A stretch of DNA of 64,000 nucleotides from Vibrio intestinalis (GTDB taxonomy: Bacteria > Pseudomonadota > Gammaproteobacteria > Enterobacterales > Vibrionaceae). The stretch spans positions 806,001 to 870,000 of the forward strand of contig NZ_JANAVY020000001.1 of NCBI RefSeq assembly GCF_025195085.2, read 5' to 3'. Positions 55,222 through 64,000 of this stretch are shown here, piece after piece. Under the pieces are notes generated by a model. The model did no database searches, had not been told where the DNA came from, and was given only the letters and a program-made list of their open reading frames with translations. The translations under genes were made by a program, and so were the position numbers. Position 1 is the first letter of the stretch; each line of letters opens with the position of its first letter.

Positions 55222-56301
55222 ATGTCTGACACGACCATTAGCAATTCAGAAAATCTGCCGTCATCTGCGCCAACGCCAAGCGAGCGCCCTCGTATCACGC
55301 TGAACCAAACACGCTCGTTCACTTGGGAGTTTTTACTCACCTTTTCGACGTTTAGTTTCTATTCGATTTTTTATCTTATTCGCACCACCAGTGAACTGAA
55401 TAAAATCGGTGGCAAGCGCTTTACTCCTTGGCTTTGGATATTTTCTTTATCGCCGCTGATTTCCATTTTCAGCTTGCCGAAGTTGCACTCGGCTTTAAAC
55501 CGACTTGAAGCTGAGCACCAATCTCCACATCCTTCGAAATGGCACATTGCCACCATTGTGGTGATGATACTCAGTAATATTTACCTGACAGTTTCAGCCA
55601 AGCTTTCAACCCCACTGTGGACAGACTTTATCGTTCTGCTGATTTGGTCAGCCAGTTTCGCTTCATTCGCACAACGTATAGCGGCGCTAAAACATGCCGT
55701 AGATAATGTAGATTGGAATCCTGAGAACATTATAAAGAAAGTTTTTCGTTGGCTATTTAGTCTCACCATCGTGCCGTTGTACATCTTTACCACCGGTTAT
55801 GAGTTGGTCGAGTTCTACCAGATTAAAGACGTAACACGCTTCGATGCAAACCAAACTTATACCATCTCGAATGACCAGCGCGTTCAACTGACTTTTGTAG
55901 AAGAAGGTTGGTACCAAGCAGAAATTGGCACTTACTCAGATGGCACTGCGGATGCAGAGTTTGGTGGGCCAAATTTATCAACGCACTTAATTCTATTTAG
56001 CTACGACAATCTAGAGTCTATCGACGCCCATTTACATGAACGTCGCGCATGGTTGGAAGAGAATATATCCGTCACATCGTGTACCCAAGATAAGAAGCTG
56101 TTACCCAATAGCATGACCGTTAAATCTGAGCTTATCTGTAAAGGCCGCTCAATCAATGAAGAAGAAGTGGGCATCTCGATTTTGCTTGAAACCGAACAAC
56201 GAGTGTATGAATTGATCGGCATATACAGCGCACCGGAATATGAGTTCAAACTACACAATGATGAGTTCTACCAGATGATTGAGGAGTTTAAGCCACTATG
56301 A
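55222..56301 (+). CDS. DUF4234-like membrane protein
   Basis: A 359-residue protein. The first half has about four to five hydrophobic segments with WEFLLTFSTFSFYSIFYLIRTTSELN, a DUF4234-like pattern. The second half, from about residue 205, is a soluble domain. CTQDKKLLPNS and ELICKGRS may supply a disulfide, implying a periplasmic location. The stop overlaps the start of the transglutaminase-like gene as ATGA, so the two products probably work together. Function is unknown. Confidence 0.78.
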   Translation: MSDTTISNSENLPSSAPTPSERPRITLNQTRSFTWEFLLTFSTFSFYSIFYLIRTTSELNKIGGKRFTPWLWIFSLSPLISIFSLPKLHSALNRLEAEHQSPHPSKWHIATIVVMILSNIYLTVSAKLSTPLWTDFIVLLIWSASFASFAQRIAALKHAVDNVDWNPENIIKKVFRWLFSLTIVPLYIFTTGYELVEFYQIKDVTRFDANQTYTISNDQRVQLTFVEEGWYQAEIGTYSDGTADAEFGGPNLSTHLILFSYDNLESIDAHLHERRAWLEENISVTSCTQDKKLLPNSMTVKSELICKGRSINEEEVGISILLETEQRVYELIGIYSAPEYEFKLHNDEFYQMIEEFKPL

Positions 56302-58202
56302 AAACACTGATCATCGCAACGACGGTACTGTTAGCTTTCAGCCCTTTAAGCTTTGCAAACAACGTGACTTGGCAACAAGACTTGGCTGCACCGCAAGCTC
56401 TTATTAATCATGCCAATCGACTTAAGGCAGAGTTGGCAGATGATGCTGGATTAACTCGGCTTTCCTATCAGCAACAGTTTGAAATTAATCCTGACTCGGT
56501 GGTGCGAACCACGACAGTGATCGATTACTACCCAAGCTTTATTGATATTGATGATTATGGCTCTAAATCTGTTTACTTCGACCAACATCAGCAACAAGTT
56601 GAAATTGTGGCGGCAATGACGCTAGACCCAGACGGCAATATCGCAACTGTCGACCCTAAACTAACCAAACGACTTGATACTCACAGTGAAAATACCTTCA
56701 CTGATGAGCAGCAACTGCTTATCCCGCTGCCTTCACTCACAGAGGGGAGCCTATCGATTGTCACTTACAAAACGACCACTGAGCGCCCGAAAGACAATCG
56801 TCATTGGTCACATCAAAGCTACACTCAACGTTCATTCCCTATTCAAGAGTATCTGCTGTCGGCGCAGTGGTCAGATGAAGAAGTGATGCAGTGGCGCGCA
56901 CAAACTAAAGATGTGGTGTGTAACGATCTCGCCCAAGGATTTCACTGCCAAGGTAAAAGCATTGCCGCTTATAAGCATGACAACGCGACCCGCTGGCAGG
57001 ATCATATTGGCCGCATAGAGATTTCAGATTTCACCAATTGGCAGCAAGTGGTCGATAAAGCTAGCCAAGCGATGAACCATGCACAAACCAACACCGAAGG
57101 CTTAGACAAGGCCTATCAGAAACTCACAGACGACGCTATGCACATCGAAGATAAGATTGGTCACTTACTTCACTTTGTCGCCCGTGACATTCGCTATGTT
57201 TCGATGTCTGAAGCAGAACACGCACAAACGCCGCACACTATCGAAGAAACGCTGCGTAACCGCTACGGTGACTGCAAAGATAAATCAACCTTACTTAAAG
57301 CTCTGCTAGCCAAAGCTGGTATCGAATCAGATTTAGTTTTAGTGGATACCGACCGATTCAATCACAGCTCAATGTTGTTACCTGCGATGGGGCATTTCAA
57401 TCATGTGGTCGTCTGTTTTGATCTGTCGTCACAGCGCTACTGTCTGGATCCAACAGATAATTTAACCGACTGGAAAACCACTCCAACATGGATACAAGGT
57501 AAAGCCAACCTCGTACTCAAAGAGAATCACCAACCTCAACAGATTGCATCAAATGACTATCGTTGGCGTTTTAATAGTGATATCCGGTTAGCTTTCAATG
57601 CTCAAGGTGGTCAAAAAGAGCATCAAACTCGCAGCTATTTTGGCGAATATTCGGCCTACTACCGTCAAGAGCTTGCTTCGCTCAACAATCAAGAGCGACA
57701 AGATCACTTGCTCTACGAATATCAAGACGAAGTCAGCGGGCTAGCCGAACCAAACTTCACTCTTGCGCATGTGGATGATATGAACCGTTCACTGACTATC
57801 GAATCTCACACAGAGTATGATCCGTTTCTTGAACCTGACGCTAAATTACTTGAGTACACGGAATACGATTCTTGGTTGATGCATGAGTTGGACTCTATGC
57901 ATTTACGTAATGAGTGGCACAGCGAGTACTTCTCTGGCATCAAAGTAACAAGCCAGTATGAGTTCGACCTCTCCAATAGCCCGTGGAAACTCGACTACCT
58001 GCCTTCGACGTTTGATTTTAAGCATCGCTACGGCAGCATGAATCGTCAGATAGACAAAACCGATACAGGGAAACTGAAAGTCATCACTCAGCTAAAAATC
58101 CCGGCACAAATGATCACTAGCCAAGAGTTAGAACACTTCAATCGCTTCTTAACCTTGCTACACAAGCATGCTGAAATTAAGTTTACCGGGATAAGACAGT
58201 AA
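56298..58202 (+). CDS. Exported DUF3857/transglutaminase-like protein
   Basis: A 634-residue protein with a signal peptide (MKTLIIATTVLLAFSPLSFA). An N-terminal DUF3857 domain covers about 45-240 and a transglutaminase-like domain about 265-390. The catalytic triad is readable as Cys in RYGDCKDKSTLL, His in HFNHVVV and Asp in YCLDPTD. It should act on peptide amides in the periplasm, either as a cysteine protease or a transglutaminase. It overlaps the upstream membrane-protein gene by ATGA. Confidence 0.87.
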   Translation: MKTLIIATTVLLAFSPLSFANNVTWQQDLAAPQALINHANRLKAELADDAGLTRLSYQQQFEINPDSVVRTTTVIDYYPSFIDIDDYGSKSVYFDQHQQQVEIVAAMTLDPDGNIATVDPKLTKRLDTHSENTFTDEQQLLIPLPSLTEGSLSIVTYKTTTERPKDNRHWSHQSYTQRSFPIQEYLLSAQWSDEEVMQWRAQTKDVVCNDLAQGFHCQGKSIAAYKHDNATRWQDHIGRIEISDFTNWQQVVDKASQAMNHAQTNTEGLDKAYQKLTDDAMHIEDKIGHLLHFVARDIRYVSMSEAEHAQTPHTIEETLRNRYGDCKDKSTLLKALLAKAGIESDLVLVDTDRFNHSSMLLPAMGHFNHVVVCFDLSSQRYCLDPTDNLTDWKTTPTWIQGKANLVLKENHQPQQIASNDYRWRFNSDIRLAFNAQGGQKEHQTRSYFGEYSAYYRQELASLNNQERQDHLLYEYQDEVSGLAEPNFTLAHVDDMNRSLTIESHTEYDPFLEPDAKLLEYTEYDSWLMHELDSMHLRNEWHSEYFSGIKVTSQYEFDLSNSPWKLDYLPSTFDFKHRYGSMNRQIDKTDTGKLKVITQLKIPAQMITSQELEHFNRFLTLLHKHAEIKFTGIRQ

Positions 58203-58210
58203 CGTTACCA

Positions 58211-58235
58211 AGCGCGGTACAAGGCCGCGCTTTTC
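58211..58235 (+). terminator. Terminator after the transglutaminase-like gene
   Basis: AGCGCGG at 58211-58217 pairs with CCGCGCT across a short loop, followed by TTTT. Confidence 0.8.
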
Positions 58236-58388
58236 TCCCCACCATTGTGATGGATTGCACCAAACTGGCGCAATTTCCTGACAACAAAAACACAATACCC
58301 TGAAATATAAGATCTTTTATATTGGCACTCTTTCTGCTGAGTAAAACTATCACGACGGATAAACGTGATGGTGAGAAAGGAGTCTGCC

Positions 58389-59204
58389 ATGTTCGTTATA
58401 ATTTCATTGATAATTTCATTTGCCGTGTTGGGCTTGGTTTATTTCCTTTCCACACAGCGAACCATTTCCATAGAGCGAAGATTTAATACTCTCATCGCCT
58501 TAAGGGAAGTATTGCTGCTGTGTCGCCAACACCGGGCAATGACTCACCATGCATTAAATCAAGATGATACAAGAGCATGTGAGGCTAAAGTCGCAGCTCA
58601 ACAACTTAAGCTCACTCAAGTTTCTAACCAGCTTGTTTCGCTCGCCGCGTTTGATAACAAAGCCATGTATCGGGTACTCCAGCTTAAGCTTAATGGGCTT
58701 CAAACTGAGTGGACCAAACGCAGCATCGGCCGAAATCAGCGCATCCATGGTACTGCGATTCGTCACTGCATGTTTTTGATTGATGACCTAGCGCTCGAAT
58801 GGCTGATTGAATCAGGCCGTCACGATCTCAGTGATGAATACCACATGAACTGGCAGCAGGTGCTCGACAGCATGGAAGTGCTAACCCAACTGAGGATTTG
58901 TATCCAAGAGAGCCACCAGCCAAATGGTCACCTCAGAATAAAGTATTACTGCGATAAAGTGCTACACAAGCTCGACCACCTGAGTTTGATTAGTGCTTTA
59001 CCAATCCGTTCTCCGCAAGGTGATCAAGTTCAGCAGTTACTTAAGAGTATTATTCAAGAAGATGAATTGCCTATTGATAACCAGCAGCTGTACCAGCTGA
59101 CCAGCAATGTCTCATCGCTCATCGCGGCCGTGTATGACAATATGCTAAGTGACTTGAGTGAAAGCCTCCATCAGCCATTGCCAGAGCTTGCGCCCAGCCA
59201 ATAA
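58389..59204 (+). CDS. Membrane-anchored hypothetical protein
   Basis: A 271-residue protein with one N-terminal membrane segment (FVIISLIISFAVLGLVYFLS) followed by an all-helical soluble part with several conserved-looking His residues (CRQHRAMTHHALN). The helical stretches around LQLKLNGLQTEWTKRSIGRNQRIHGTAIRHC recall nitrate/nitrite-sensing (NIT-like) helical bundles, a low-confidence idea. AAAGGAG precedes the ATG at 58389, so I prefer it over the earlier in-frame ATG. Confidence 0.75.
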   Translation: MFVIISLIISFAVLGLVYFLSTQRTISIERRFNTLIALREVLLLCRQHRAMTHHALNQDDTRACEAKVAAQQLKLTQVSNQLVSLAAFDNKAMYRVLQLKLNGLQTEWTKRSIGRNQRIHGTAIRHCMFLIDDLALEWLIESGRHDLSDEYHMNWQQVLDSMEVLTQLRICIQESHQPNGHLRIKYYCDKVLHKLDHLSLISALPIRSPQGDQVQQLLKSIIQEDELPIDNQQLYQLTSNVSSLIAAVYDNMLSDLSESLHQPLPELAPSQ

Positions 59205-59228
59205 AAAAAGCCACCCGAAGGTGGCTTA
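59205..59228 (-). terminator. udp terminator
   Basis: AAGCCACC at 59208-59215 pairs with GGTGGCTT at 59220-59227 across a 4-nt loop, with seven Ts on the minus strand. Confidence 0.85.
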
Positions 59229-59271
59229 AAGGAAAAGAATACGTTATTGGATTGGATTCTTAGCGAGAGGC

Positions 59272-60030
59272 TTAAAGCATCTTACGCGCAGCTTCTACAA
59301 CCACTTTGATTGAGCGAGCTTCTGTCTCTTTCAGTGTTGCATGATCTGGGATTTCTTTTTGAGTACGGTTGATGATTACACCTGCAACACAACCTGCTTT
59401 AAGACCAGAACTTGCACACATGGTAAGTAGCGTTGCTGACTCCATTTCAAAGTTCAGCACACCCATATCTTGCCACTCTTTCATAGAGCCTTGGAAACGC
59501 TTAACAACACGACCAGAGAAGGTGTCGTAACGTTCTTGACCAGGGTAGAAAGTATCGCTTGAAGCCGTCACACCCATGTGGACTGGCGCGCCAGATTCTT
59601 CAACCGCTGCTTTCATTGCTGTTGCAACATCAAAGTCAGCCACTGCTGGGAATTCCATTGGCGCAAAGTGTAGGCTTGCACCGTCAAGGCGAACAGAACC
59701 TGTTGAAACAATCATATCACCCACATTTACGTGTGGTTGAATCGCACCTGTTGTACCAACACGTAGGAAAGTACGAACACCAAGTTGTGCTAACTCTTCA
59801 ACAGCGATAGACGTTGATGGACCACCGATACCAGTAGAACAAACCACAACTGGTTTACCATCAAGCTCAGCACGGTAAAGTGTGTATTCGCGATGACTTG
59901 CTAGAAAAACTGGGTTTTCCATTTCTTCTGCGATTTTTTGAACGCGTGCTGGGTCACCAGGAATAATCGCCAGTGTAGCACCAGCAAGATCAGCTTCAGT
60001 AACACCTAGGTGGAATACAGCTTGAGACAT
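59272..60030 (-). CDS. udp: Uridine phosphorylase
   Basis: A 252-residue phosphorylase that splits uridine with phosphate into uracil and ribose 1-phosphate. Family motifs include [49 protein letters not shown] and [16 protein letters not shown]. The ATG at 60030 is preceded by AAGGAG and gives the usual start MSQAVFHLG. Together with udk and the nupC-type transporter elsewhere in the window it covers nucleoside salvage. A CRP-like site lies upstream. Confidence 0.96.
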   Translation of the reverse strand: MSQAVFHLGVTEADLAGATLAIIPGDPARVQKIAEEMENPVFLASHREYTLYRAELDGKPVVVCSTGIGGPSTSIAVEELAQLGVRTFLRVGTTGAIQPHVNVGDMIVSTGSVRLDGASLHFAPMEFPAVADFDVATAMKAAVEESGAPVHMGVTASSDTFYPGQERYDTFSGRVVKRFQGSMKEWQDMGVLNFEMESATLLTMCASSGLKAGCVAGVIINRTQKEIPDHATLKETEARSIKVVVEAARKML

Positions 60031-60124
60031 AGGAAACTCCTTATTGCGGCAAACTCTCTGTTTGGGTTCGCTCGATAGAATCATTGGGTACCAAATTACT
60101 CTAACCAACTCCCCACTGATAAAG

Positions 60125-60140
60125 AGTGATTGCAATCACA
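60125..60140 (-). promoter_or_regulatory. CRP-like site upstream of udp
   Basis: AGTGA-TTGCAA-TCACA is one base from TGTGA-N6-TCACA. It is about 95 bases before the udp start, the kind of location seen for CRP/CytR-controlled udp genes. Confidence 0.6.
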
Positions 60141-60224
60141 TACAGCAGAGTAACATTTCTTTCATTTACACATAAAAACGTTTGGCATCACAATTCAATG
60201 GTTAGTAAGCACAATTTATTGCAT

Positions 60225-60253
60225 AAAAAAGATAGCCCAGTGGGGGCTACCTT
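60225..60253 (-). terminator. zntA terminator
   Basis: On the minus strand GTAGCCC pairs with GGGCTAT across a short loop, followed by six Ts, just beyond the zntA stop. Confidence 0.75.
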
Positions 60254-60270
60254 TTCATCTGGTGAGAATG

Positions 60271-62580
60271 TTATACCTGCTTTGACTTAAATTTAAGCAA
60301 TCTAAGCGCATTAAGAGTCACCAAAGCGGTTGCTCCGCTGTCAGCTAACACAGCAACCCACAGGCCGGTGATACCCAATAAACTCGTCACTAAAAATACA
60401 CCTTTCAGCCCAAGCGCCAAAAAGATGTTTTGACGAATGTTGTTGAGCGTCGCACGGGATAATTCAATCATGCCAGCTAACTCAGTCAGGCGATTATGGG
60501 TAATAGCGGCATCAGCCGTCTCAAGCGCGACATCGGTGCCTCCTCCCATTGCAATCCCGATACTCGCCGCTTTCATTGCTGGAGCATCGTTAATCCCATC
60601 ACCAACCATAGCTACATTCGCTTGAGCAGAGAGCGATTCAACGTAGTGGACTTTATCTTGTGGTAACAAGCCCGCTTTATAATCGATATCAATCATCGAG
60701 CTAATCGCCGCTGCGCTGCGAGGGTTATCGCCCGTTAGCATGATTGAATGAATACCGAGTTTGTTTAGCACGCTGACCGCTTGTTTAGCATCTTCACGCA
60801 ATGTATCTTGCCAAGCAATCAACCCCATCACCTTCTCTTGCTCCAAAGCGACGATCACCGTTTTACCTTGGTTTTCAAGCTGCTCTACTTGCTCGCTTAT
60901 AATAGAGTCTAGCGAAATATCAAGCTTACTTGGCGCAACCGCGCGATAAAGGATGCCATCAACCTTACCTTGAATACCGCTACCAATAAGGGCTTGTTTG
61001 TCTTCGGCTTCAGGGAGAACAATTGCCTGCTGTTTCGCACGTTTGACCAAAGAAACAGCCAGCGGGTGACTAGAGCCCACTTCAATTGCCGCGATTTTTT
61101 CAATCAAAATGGCTTGGCTGTACTCACCAATCGCGACCACATCAGTCACTTCCGGTTTGCCTTTGGTTAAAGTCCCGGTTTTATCAAATGCGATGGTCTC
61201 TACACGACCTAATTGCTCAAGCGCAGCGCCACCTTTAATTAGCGCACCTCGTCGTGCTCCTGCCGCTAGACCAGAGGTAATCGCCGCAGGAGTGGAAATA
61301 ACCAAGGCACATGGGCAGGCAATCAATAACAGAGCTAAACCACGATATACCCATGTTTCCCATGGCTGAGCGAACAACAACGGTGGCGTAATAATCACAA
61401 ACAGAGACACTAACATCATCAAAGGTGTGTACCAGCGGCTAAAGCGGTCTAAGAAACGCTCCAATGGCGCTTTACGAGATTCAGCCTCTTCAATGAGATG
61501 CAAAATACGATCAATCGCATTTTCACCCTGCTTGGAAGTAATCGTTAGACGAACAACCTTATCCACCACTACAGCGCCAGCCATAACAGATTCACCGCTG
61601 TAGCGATCAACAGGAATAGATTCACCGGTTAACGCGCTTTCATCAAAACTGGCCGCATCGCCAATTAATTTACCATCGGCAGGTAGTCGTGCACCGGGCG
61701 CAACTTCAATTTCGTCGCCAAGGGTTAGCTCACTCGCGCTCACTTCAACACGCTGACCATCGACAATTTTAATTGCGGTTTCAGGCACAAGTTCCATCAA
61801 GGCTTGCACACCACTTCGAGCGCGAGATGCCGCAAATGCTTCTAATCGCTCACCGATTAAAAACAGCAATAACACCATCGCGGCTTCAACACTTTCACCC
61901 AGGTATAACGCGCCTAATGCAGCCACGCTCATTAAGGTTTCGATGGCAAAAGGCGTACCTGCTTTCGCTAGCGATATCGCTTTCTTACCAATAGGATACA
62001 AACCAGCCAAACAGGTAATAATAAACAACCATTCGCTGACTTGTGGAAACGCAGGTTTGATAAGACCAGCGACCGCCATGGCAGAGGCAATCGCGATAAT
62101 CTGGCCATTTTGCTTCAAGATATGCAGCCAACCTGACGGCTTCGGCTGAGAAGACTTTTGATTCGGGTCGCTGAAGGTAAAACCAGCATCAAGGATTGCC
62201 TGTTCAATGACAGGTGCAATCGCTAAATCATTCGATTTAATCACGAGTTTTTCAGTCGCGAATAATACCTTGGCTTCTAAAATGCCAGAGATTTTCTGCA
62301 CCGCAGTTTCAACTTTACGCGCGCAGGCAGGGCAATCCATCCCTTCAATCTTCCAGCTTTGAGTAAATCTTGCAGTATTGGAAAGACCGGAGTCGCTTTC
62401 CTCATCGGTTGGGTCAGCATTACTGCTACAGCTCTGAGAGCTACAGCAATCACCGCTTGACGCAGTGGCAGTGGCAGTGGCCATCTTAATCGTGGTGATT
62501 TTTGGACTAGCGCAAGAGCCAGCTTGCGCAGGGTTGGCCGCGATTTTATCTGAGCGGCACGCATCATGTTTGGTGCACAT
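60271..62580 (-). CDS. zntA: Zn(II)/Cd(II)/Pb(II)-exporting P-type ATPase
   Basis: A 769-residue P1B-type ATPase. The N-terminus has scattered Cys and His (MCTKHDAC, GDCCSSQSC), then an HMA domain with GMDCPACA at 80-87. The membrane CPC motif is ACPCALVIS and the phosphorylation site is DKTGTLTKG. TGDNPRSA and GDGINDAPA are the hinge motifs. The Cys-rich leader and CPC fit Zn/Cd/Pb export. The promoter is MerR-type, as for ZntR-controlled zntA. Confidence 0.94.
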   Translation of the reverse strand: MCTKHDACRSDKIAANPAQAGSCASPKITTIKMATATATASSGDCCSSQSCSSNADPTDEESDSGLSNTARFTQSWKIEGMDCPACARKVETAVQKISGILEAKVLFATEKLVIKSNDLAIAPVIEQAILDAGFTFSDPNQKSSQPKPSGWLHILKQNGQIIAIASAMAVAGLIKPAFPQVSEWLFIITCLAGLYPIGKKAISLAKAGTPFAIETLMSVAALGALYLGESVEAAMVLLLFLIGERLEAFAASRARSGVQALMELVPETAIKIVDGQRVEVSASELTLGDEIEVAPGARLPADGKLIGDAASFDESALTGESIPVDRYSGESVMAGAVVVDKVVRLTITSKQGENAIDRILHLIEEAESRKAPLERFLDRFSRWYTPLMMLVSLFVIITPPLLFAQPWETWVYRGLALLLIACPCALVISTPAAITSGLAAGARRGALIKGGAALEQLGRVETIAFDKTGTLTKGKPEVTDVVAIGEYSQAILIEKIAAIEVGSSHPLAVSLVKRAKQQAIVLPEAEDKQALIGSGIQGKVDGILYRAVAPSKLDISLDSIISEQVEQLENQGKTVIVALEQEKVMGLIAWQDTLREDAKQAVSVLNKLGIHSIMLTGDNPRSAAAISSMIDIDYKAGLLPQDKVHYVESLSAQANVAMVGDGINDAPAMKAASIGIAMGGGTDVALETADAAITHNRLTELAGMIELSRATLNNIRQNIFLALGLKGVFLVTSLLGITGLWVAVLADSGATALVTLNALRLLKFKSKQV

Positions 62581-62609
62581 ACGAGAATCTCCTTCCTAGG
62601 TACACCAAT

Positions 62610-62641
62610 AGCTTAAACCTTGGATACGACTCCAAGGTCAA
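62610..62641 (-). promoter_or_regulatory. MerR-family (ZntR-type) operator/promoter of zntA
   Basis: ACCTTGGA at 62617-62624 and TCCAAGGT at 62631-62638 form a perfect 8-bp inverted repeat. On the minus strand TTGACC at 62641-62636 is the -35, with TTAAGC or TAAGCT as -10 and a 19-20-bp spacer, the overlong spacing MerR proteins correct by DNA distortion. The -35 overlaps the stop codon of the MATE gene. No merR-type gene is in the window. Confidence 0.8.
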
Positions 62642-64000
62642 GCGGATTTTTCATTGATTTCGCTTGTTACCGCCACTTCATCAATCAACACAGCATCATG
62701 ACTGCAAAACGGTTGCGAGTTAACGCAGGTAATCGATGGGTCATCTTCAACGATTGGTAATTCGCTGCCTTCGGTAAGCTGCACAATATGGCGATGTAAT
62801 GCCCAAGTGGCGATCAGACCAAACAAAGTGCTGCCTAATGCTTGCCCATAAAGTACCCCTTCAGCACCAAACCATAAAGCGCCAAAGTGAACAAAAGGTA
62901 ACGTACCAAGCGTTGCCTTACCCAAGTTCAATGCCGTGGAGTAAAGTGGCTTACCTAAATTGTTGAATGAAGTGTTGGCAACAAACTGCGCGCCATTAAA
63001 CACAAAACTGATCGCCACAAACGTACAGAAGGTCGTAACAATCAGTGCCGCATCGCCCGTCAAACTAAAGCCAATGACTATCCAACCTTGGACAAAATAA
63101 AGAATGATGCAGACCAAAATGGTGTACAGCGTGGTAACGATCAATGAGTTATACAACGTCTCTTTCACTCTATCGTAGCGCTCAGCACCAAAGTTTTGAC
63201 CTATGATCGGCCCAACAGCTCCTGACAAGGCAAAAATCACCGCGAAACAAACTGGCGTAACTCGACCTATCACCGCAAAACCAGCAACAAAGTTCTCACC
63301 AAATTGAGCAATAGACGAGGTAACAATCGCGTTGCCAATTGGAGTGGCGATATTGGTGATAATCGCGGGGATAGCGATGGTCAAAATGGCTTTAAGATTG
63401 TTCGACCAAGCGGAAAACGCAAATGGCGCAACCAACTGATGCACTCGAATTAATGGATAAAGTGAGAAGCCCAATACCGTGAAACGCGCAAACACTGATG
63501 CGATAGCAGCACCTTCCACGTTCCAATCGAAAACAAAGATAAAGATAGGGTCCAATATAGCGTTGACGATGCCGCCCGATAAGGTTGCCCACATTGAGCG
63601 CTTAGCATCCCCTGCTGCACGAAGACCAGCACCTGCGGCCATTGCCAGTGCAAGCACAGGGCCACTTGGCAATAATATTTGTAGGTAAGCTTGAGCGCGC
63701 TCGGCTGCTAAACCTTTTGCCCCGATAGCGGCTAATAGTTCAGGAATATGCCAATACATAACCGCACATACCAAGCTACTAATGAAAAACGCCGTAAACA
63801 TTACGCTAGTGCTGAGTGACCGCGCATGATGGGTTTGCTTAGCACCAATCGCTTTGGAAACCAATGCTCCCATCGCAATCGAAGTACCGATAGAAATCGA
63901 GGTTGAGAAGAAAATCAGCGTACCCGCAAAACCGACGGCAGCCGCGAGTTCCACTTGACCAAGCATACTAATGAACAACATGTCGAGCAGATCGACCACG
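62638..64000 (-). CDS. MATE family efflux transporter, truncated by the window edge
   Basis: At least 453 residues of a MATE multidrug/toxin exporter with many hydrophobic segments. The visible start region VDLLDMLFISMLGQVELAAAVGFAGTL is already internal, because the family has about 15-25 residues before it, so the N-terminus lies past the right edge. Other stretches are PSGPVLALAMAAGAGLRAAGD and SGAVGPIIGQNFGAE. It ends in a hydrophilic tail, and the zntA promoter overlaps its end. Confidence 0.9.
   Translation of the reverse strand, partial: VVDLLDMLFISMLGQVELAAAVGFAGTLIFFSTSISIGTSIAMGALVSKAIGAKQTHHARSLSTSVMFTAFFISSLVCAVMYWHIPELLAAIGAKGLAAERAQAYLQILLPSGPVLALAMAAGAGLRAAGDAKRSMWATLSGGIVNAILDPIFIFVFDWNVEGAAIASVFARFTVLGFSLYPLIRVHQLVAPFAFSAWSNNLKAILTIAIPAIITNIATPIGNAIVTSSIAQFGENFVAGFAVIGRVTPVCFAVIFALSGAVGPIIGQNFGAERYDRVKETLYNSLIVTTLYTILVCIILYFVQGWIVIGFSLTGDAALIVTTFCTFVAISFVFNGAQFVANTSFNNLGKPLYSTALNLGKATLGTLPFVHFGALWFGAEGVLYGQALGSTLFGLIATWALHRHIVQLTEGSELPIVEDDPSITCVNSQPFCSHDAVLIDEVAVTSEINEKSA

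Overview
The window looks like the main chromosome of a Vibrio species, or a close relative. The evidence is the gene set and its order: adhE next to a marC-type gene, minCDE beside ycgL and an mltB-type lytic transglycosylase, grxD-sodB-VC2046/SO_2500 family gene, yejK/yejL/yejM, apbC divergent from metG, udk-asmA, udp and zntA. Base composition is moderate in the core and visibly AT-rich in two inserted segments. Most of the window is ordinary core genome. The accessory content sits beside two tRNA genes and around one sugar locus.

Region by region. (1) 1-2308: an AT-rich minus-strand operon abutting the 3' end of tRNA-Arg(UCU). It has a 44-residue zinc ribbon, a WYL-domain regulator, an AAA+ ATPase and the start of a lysine/alanine/valine-rich amphipathic protein that runs off the left edge. 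The last three are joined by 1-nt TGATG overlaps. I do not recognise it as a named system; it is the best candidate for something undescribed. (2) 2754-9679: tRNA-Arg, folD, a nupC-type nucleoside transporter with CRP/CytR-like sites, a LysR regulator, an mltB-type gene, ycgL and minCDE. (3) 9849-23202: adhE, a marC family gene, a K+ channel with a C-terminal zinc ribbon, an orphan type IV pilin-like protein, asd, nhaC with a structured leader, a membrane Hpt protein, yejK, yejL and yejM. (4) 23265-29637: tRNA-Pro(GGG), tRNA-Ser(UGA) and a 6-kb genomic island flanked by exact 25-bp repeats of the tRNA-Ser 3' end. The island carries a tyrosine integrase, a decayed IS3-family element and a Hachiman (hamAB) anti-phage pair.

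(5) 30624-38194: a probable ribitol catabolic locus. A binding-protein/ATPase/permease ABC transporter runs left. A ribitol 2-dehydrogenase-like SDR, an FGGY kinase and a LacI regulator run right. The divergent control region has a CRP-like site and two different palindromic operators. (6) 38191-48448: a histone-deacetylase-family enzyme, a Fur-box promoter driving an unrecognised 39-residue membrane peptide and an SDR, a hypothetical protein, topB, grxD, sodB, the VC2046/SO_2500 family gene, a degenerate SDR, an LMW phosphatase, btuR and an exported DUF6929-like protein. (7) 48516-64000: asmA-like, udk, apbC, metG, a DUF4234-like/transglutaminase pair, a membrane-anchored hypothetical protein, udp with a CRP site, zntA behind a MerR-type promoter, and a MATE exporter cut by the right edge.

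Together the core part covers one-carbon and nucleoside metabolism, division-site selection, fermentation, ion and metal balance and envelope upkeep. The two tRNA-linked insertions carry defence-type cargo: one established by family (Hachiman), one unknown (WYL/AAA). Functional calls rest on reading the sequences and recalling families; no database search was run.
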